Shown piece by piece: positions 61,281 to 64,000 of a DNA stretch of 64,000 nucleotides (its first letter is position 1; each line of letters begins with the position of its first letter). The notes beneath the pieces were generated by a model. That model ran no database searches and had not been told where the DNA came from. It saw only the letters and a program-made list of their open reading frames with translations. This stretch comes from Viridibacillus arvi (GTDB lineage Bacteria > Bacillota > Bacilli > Bacillales_A > Planococcaceae): positions 272,106 through 336,105 of the forward strand of contig NZ_LILB01000008.1 in the NCBI RefSeq assembly GCF_001274945.1, in the 5' to 3' direction. The position numbers were made by a program, and so were the translations under genes.

Positions 61281-64000
61281 TTACTTTACTTTCAAAGATA
61301 ATGTGTACGGATCAATTGACGCACGTCCTTGACCATCTCGAACCTTCACATAATAAGTTCCTTTGGTCATATTTAAGGATAGAATTTCCTTATCCCCTTG
61401 CCCATAAATATCCGATTTAGCTACTCTTTTGCCATTACGATAGACTTCAATCACACCATCTAGCTCTTGGCTAGCATCGAGTGTCAACGTCACTTGTTCT
61501 GTTTTAGTTGGTTGATAAATATACCAATCTTCATCACCATCTTCATATCCTGTATTAAAGTATCCTGTCGTTGAATATAATTTGCTACTTTTCTTCTGTA
61601 GCTTGATAGGCTTAGAAGGTTTGTTATTTTTCACTTTAGATCCGGCATCTTCATCTTTTTTATTCACTGAGTCTACTTTTAGTTGATATGGCCATAAAGA
61701 AATTGCTGAACTTGAGTCAACTAAACCTAATACTGTGATAAAATATGATTTACCTTTTTTTGCTTCAAAAGAGCCTGTTGTCGTTCCATCTGCAGTATTT
61801 TTTAATAGGTATGTTCTATATTCCATATCTTTATCATCTATTTTATGATTTTTGTTAACGTCCTCTGTAATTTCCATGAGGCCTAAATATGGGCTCAACA
61901 ACTCTTTTGGATACTTAGCTTTAAGCTTAGAAGTCAGTGGTGTACGGGAGAATTTCACTCCGTATATTGCTTTTTCTTTTGCAGTGAAATAATAAGTATC
62001 AATATCATTCGCTGTAGAGAAATTTGCCGTCACACCAGAAGCCGGAAAATCTTTTGCTTGCTCTGGGTGGTTATTTTCTTCATAGCTATCACCGGTGTCT
62101 TTAACGACAAGTTTAGAAGTTACTTGATACCCATCATACGGAATTTGATACGTATTATAGTTTGGATTGATGGATAAGTAATACGTTTTATCTGCTTTTA
62201 AACTAGCGAAAAATTTCCCTTTGACCCAATCATCATATGAAGACCAGTCCTCATTAGTTGAGACAAGAGATAAGAGTTGAAATTCCTTACCATTCTCATC
62301 TTTATCTATTATTACCTCATACAATCCTAGATTTGGAATATTCTCTTTTGGTGTTGGTAATTGGAACTGATAAATGCCCGCACTTGAAGTGTTAAATTTA
62401 TACCAGTCTTGGTCCATTGTATTTTGTAGATAGCCTTGAATGGTTCCACCTAATTCGTATGGTATTGCTACCGATTCCAACAGATTAATTCGTTCTGAGT
62501 CATCTTCTGTTAATACATTCATCATTGTGGAATCATCCATAGAACTATAGTGGTCTTCATCTTCTGGAATAATCTTTCCGACTAGGCTCACGCTATATGG
62601 GAGTGCAGACCCCGCAGGTTCTTTTTCTTCCATGCCTCCAACCAATCCTAATAGTAACTGTTCTAAAGTAACGTAACCAAAAGTTCCTTTATTTGTTACT
62701 TTTAAATAATATTCTTTTTCAGGTTCAGTTTGGAATAATAGCGTTTCACCTTCTCCTATACCATGCGTATTACTTGTATATAAAGCTGGCATATCTTCTG
62801 TGCCTAATTCTTCAGATGTTGCTGGGAATAACTGCTCCTTTTCATATACAGCAGCACTTATATCTACTCCCGGTATACCTGTAACATCAAATTTCATAAA
62901 TTGCGCTTCTTTTGATGTAAAGTGGAAGTAATCTGTATCGCCATTTTCACCAGCCATATAAAGGTTATCTTGGTTAAATGGCCATTTATCTATTTTAATT
63001 GGGTTTTCTAATGTAGACTCAGTTTTTGGAATTTGAGATACCTTATCTACAATTAATGTGAAACTAGATTGATTCTGACCTGAGACATCAAAATTACCAT
63101 TCACATCTTTTACACCAATCGCTAATGTTCCACTAAACGGTGCTTGAATTAGCTTTCCTTCCGTTTTTCCTTCCGTCACATCGTTAACATCCATAAGTTG
63201 CTTTTGATTATTACCATAAAAATGAATACTCATTTTATAATCATATTGCTTTGCAGCAATCAATGAAGTTTGAATGTATTCTCCCTTTTCTACAGGAATT
63301 TTAACCCACTTTTGTTCTGAAGGCTTTGTAAAAGAATGCTTCACTTTTGCAGGAATTGAAATCTGCTCAGCATTCTTTATAATTTCTTTTTCGCCCCACT
63401 TCTCTTTCACTAGAGAAGGAATCTTTTTCACATCAAATTTCATTGCAGCAACTGGGTTGATAAGGCCATTCCCATATTTATGATCAAACCCTTTGTCTCC
63501 TAAATCTGTCGCTGTTTTTTCTAAAATATATTCTACTTCAGCCGGCTTTAAATTTGGATATTTAGACAACAGCAATGCTGCTGTTCCAGCAACTACAGGG
63601 GAAGCCATAGATGTTCCACTTAAATTCGCAAAAGTTGATCCCTTTTGTGTATCATAAAAAGGTGCATAAATATTTTCACCAGGTGCTACCACATCAGTAG
63701 ACGCACCGTAAGATGAAAATTCACTTAATTTTTTTTCGTTATTAATAGAGCCTACGCTAATTACCCCTTCATACTTGGCAGGATAAATTGGCATATCAGA
63801 TCCTTGATTCCCCGCTGCTGCAACGACAACAACACCACTATTAATCGCCTTTGCCACAGCCTCTTCTAGAACGGTAGATGGCATTGAGCCCTGCAAGCTC
63901 ATGTTAATGACGTCTGCTCCTTGATCTACAGCTTTTAATATAGCATTTGCAATTGTGTAGTCGAATGTCCACATATCTCCGTCAAAGATATCATAAGAAA
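61281..64000 (-). CDS. S8 family serine peptidase (subtilase), N-terminus beyond window
   Basis: Secreted protease; the frame stays open to the last base (it reads YDIFDGDMWTFDY before the first in-window ATG at 63974), so the gene starts beyond 64000. Seen here are the end of the catalytic domain, with oxyanion Asn in AAAGNQG and the nucleophile in SGTSMASPVVAG, and about 700 residues of extension with several segments of the bacterial pre-peptidase C-terminal type (e.g. DTDYFHFTSKE, DQDWYKFNTSS, DIDTYYFTAKE, DEDWYIYQPTK). The catalytic Asp and His lie outside the window. It likely supplies peptides for uptake. Confidence 0.93.
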   Translation of the reverse strand, partial: SYDIFDGDMWTFDYTIANAILKAVDQGADVINMSLQGSMPSTVLEEAVAKAINSGVVVVAAAGNQGSDMPIYPAKYEGVISVGSINNEKKLSEFSSYGASTDVVAPGENIYAPFYDTQKGSTFANLSGTSMASPVVAGTAALLLSKYPNLKPAEVEYILEKTATDLGDKGFDHKYGNGLINPVAAMKFDVKKIPSLVKEKWGEKEIIKNAEQISIPAKVKHSFTKPSEQKWVKIPVEKGEYIQTSLIAAKQYDYKMSIHFYGNNQKQLMDVNDVTEGKTEGKLIQAPFSGTLAIGVKDVNGNFDVSGQNQSSFTLIVDKVSQIPKTESTLENPIKIDKWPFNQDNLYMAGENGDTDYFHFTSKEAQFMKFDVTGIPGVDISAAVYEKEQLFPATSEELGTEDMPALYTSNTHGIGEGETLLFQTEPEKEYYLKVTNKGTFGYVTLEQLLLGLVGGMEEKEPAGSALPYSVSLVGKIIPEDEDHYSSMDDSTMMNVLTEDDSERINLLESVAIPYELGGTIQGYLQNTMDQDWYKFNTSSAGIYQFQLPTPKENIPNLGLYEVIIDKDENGKEFQLLSLVSTNEDWSSYDDWVKGKFFASLKADKTYYLSINPNYNTYQIPYDGYQVTSKLVVKDTGDSYEENNHPEQAKDFPASGVTANFSTANDIDTYYFTAKEKAIYGVKFSRTPLTSKLKAKYPKELLSPYLGLMEITEDVNKNHKIDDKDMEYRTYLLKNTADGTTTGSFEAKKGKSYFITVLGLVDSSSAISLWPYQLKVDSVNKKDEDAGSKVKNNKPSKPIKLQKKSSKLYSTTGYFNTGYEDGDEDWYIYQPTKTEQVTLTLDASQELDGVIEVYRNGKRVAKSDIYGQGDKEILSLNMTKGTYYVKVRDGQGRASIDPYTLSLKVK

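Overview
The window looks like the chromosome of a low-GC, spore-forming, motile Gram-positive bacterium of the Bacillales, most likely from the Lysinibacillus/Solibacillus/Planococcaceae branch. The evidence is AT-rich DNA with strong AGGAGG-type ribosome binding sites, frequent TTG/GTG starts, a gamma-type spore protein gene, the spore cortex gene pdaA, motAB, and several blocks in the same order as in Bacillus subtilis (ygaC-ygaD; sspE-mutY-yfhP-yfhJ-yfhH-recX-yfhF). A D-aspartate ligase with a racemase points to an L-Lys-D-Asp peptidoglycan bridge rather than the usual Bacillus type. The genus assignment is inference.

Layout. 1-100: right end of an IS3-family insertion sequence. 101-5739: five-gene peptide ABC importer (ATPase, ATPase, binding protein, permease, permease) on the minus strand with a CodY-like box at its head. 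5918-8267: ABC exporter YgaD and nucleotide phosphatase YgaC. 8404-14079: sspE, mutY, yfhP, yfhJ, yfhH, recX and yfhF, interrupted at 10873-11400 by intergenic repeats. 14130-21557: pdaA, a 23S rRNA methyltransferase, a chemoreceptor, a methyltransferase, a DD-carboxypeptidase and an MFS transporter with a long leader. 21986-29215: SE1561-family protein, class I fumarase, the iron-efflux ATPase PfeT under a PerR-like box, YfkH, a YtxH-type protein, an AGCS symporter and YfkK. 29271-36569: pseudouridine catabolism (psuK-psuG), motAB, an M29 aminopeptidase, MreBH and a beta-carbonic anhydrase. 36732-46074: acetyltransferase, PepF, PPK2, a TspO-like protein, Map, ThiT under a TPP riboswitch, an M20 peptidase, small membrane proteins, a repeat array and a second M29 aminopeptidase. 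46077-53258: helicase YfmL, then racemase, D-Asp ligase, C39-type lipoprotein, an AsnB-like amidotransferase, an FbpA-like small protein and VanZ. 53259-64000: accessory region with a type I toxin module, its decayed copy, a secreted four-repeat protein, lipoproteins, an aminotransferase, a repeat array, a radical SAM protein and a truncated subtilase.

Three themes link the genes. Peptide use: importer, two M29 aminopeptidases, PepF, an M20 peptidase and a secreted subtilase. Cell wall: pdaA, DD-carboxypeptidase, MreBH, D-Asp ligase/racemase, AsnB-like amidotransferase and VanZ. Iron and redox: a PerR-like site on pfeT beside an Fe-S fumarase.

The least explained items are three intergenic arrays that share an exact 21-bp period (two also share a conserved terminal sequence), a 35-codon holin-like toxin gene whose 3' RNA region is repeated on the other side of a secreted four-repeat protein gene, and a promoter at 58372-58401 with a 10-bp inverted repeat in front of a tiny membrane protein. 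No rRNA, tRNA or CRISPR array was seen.
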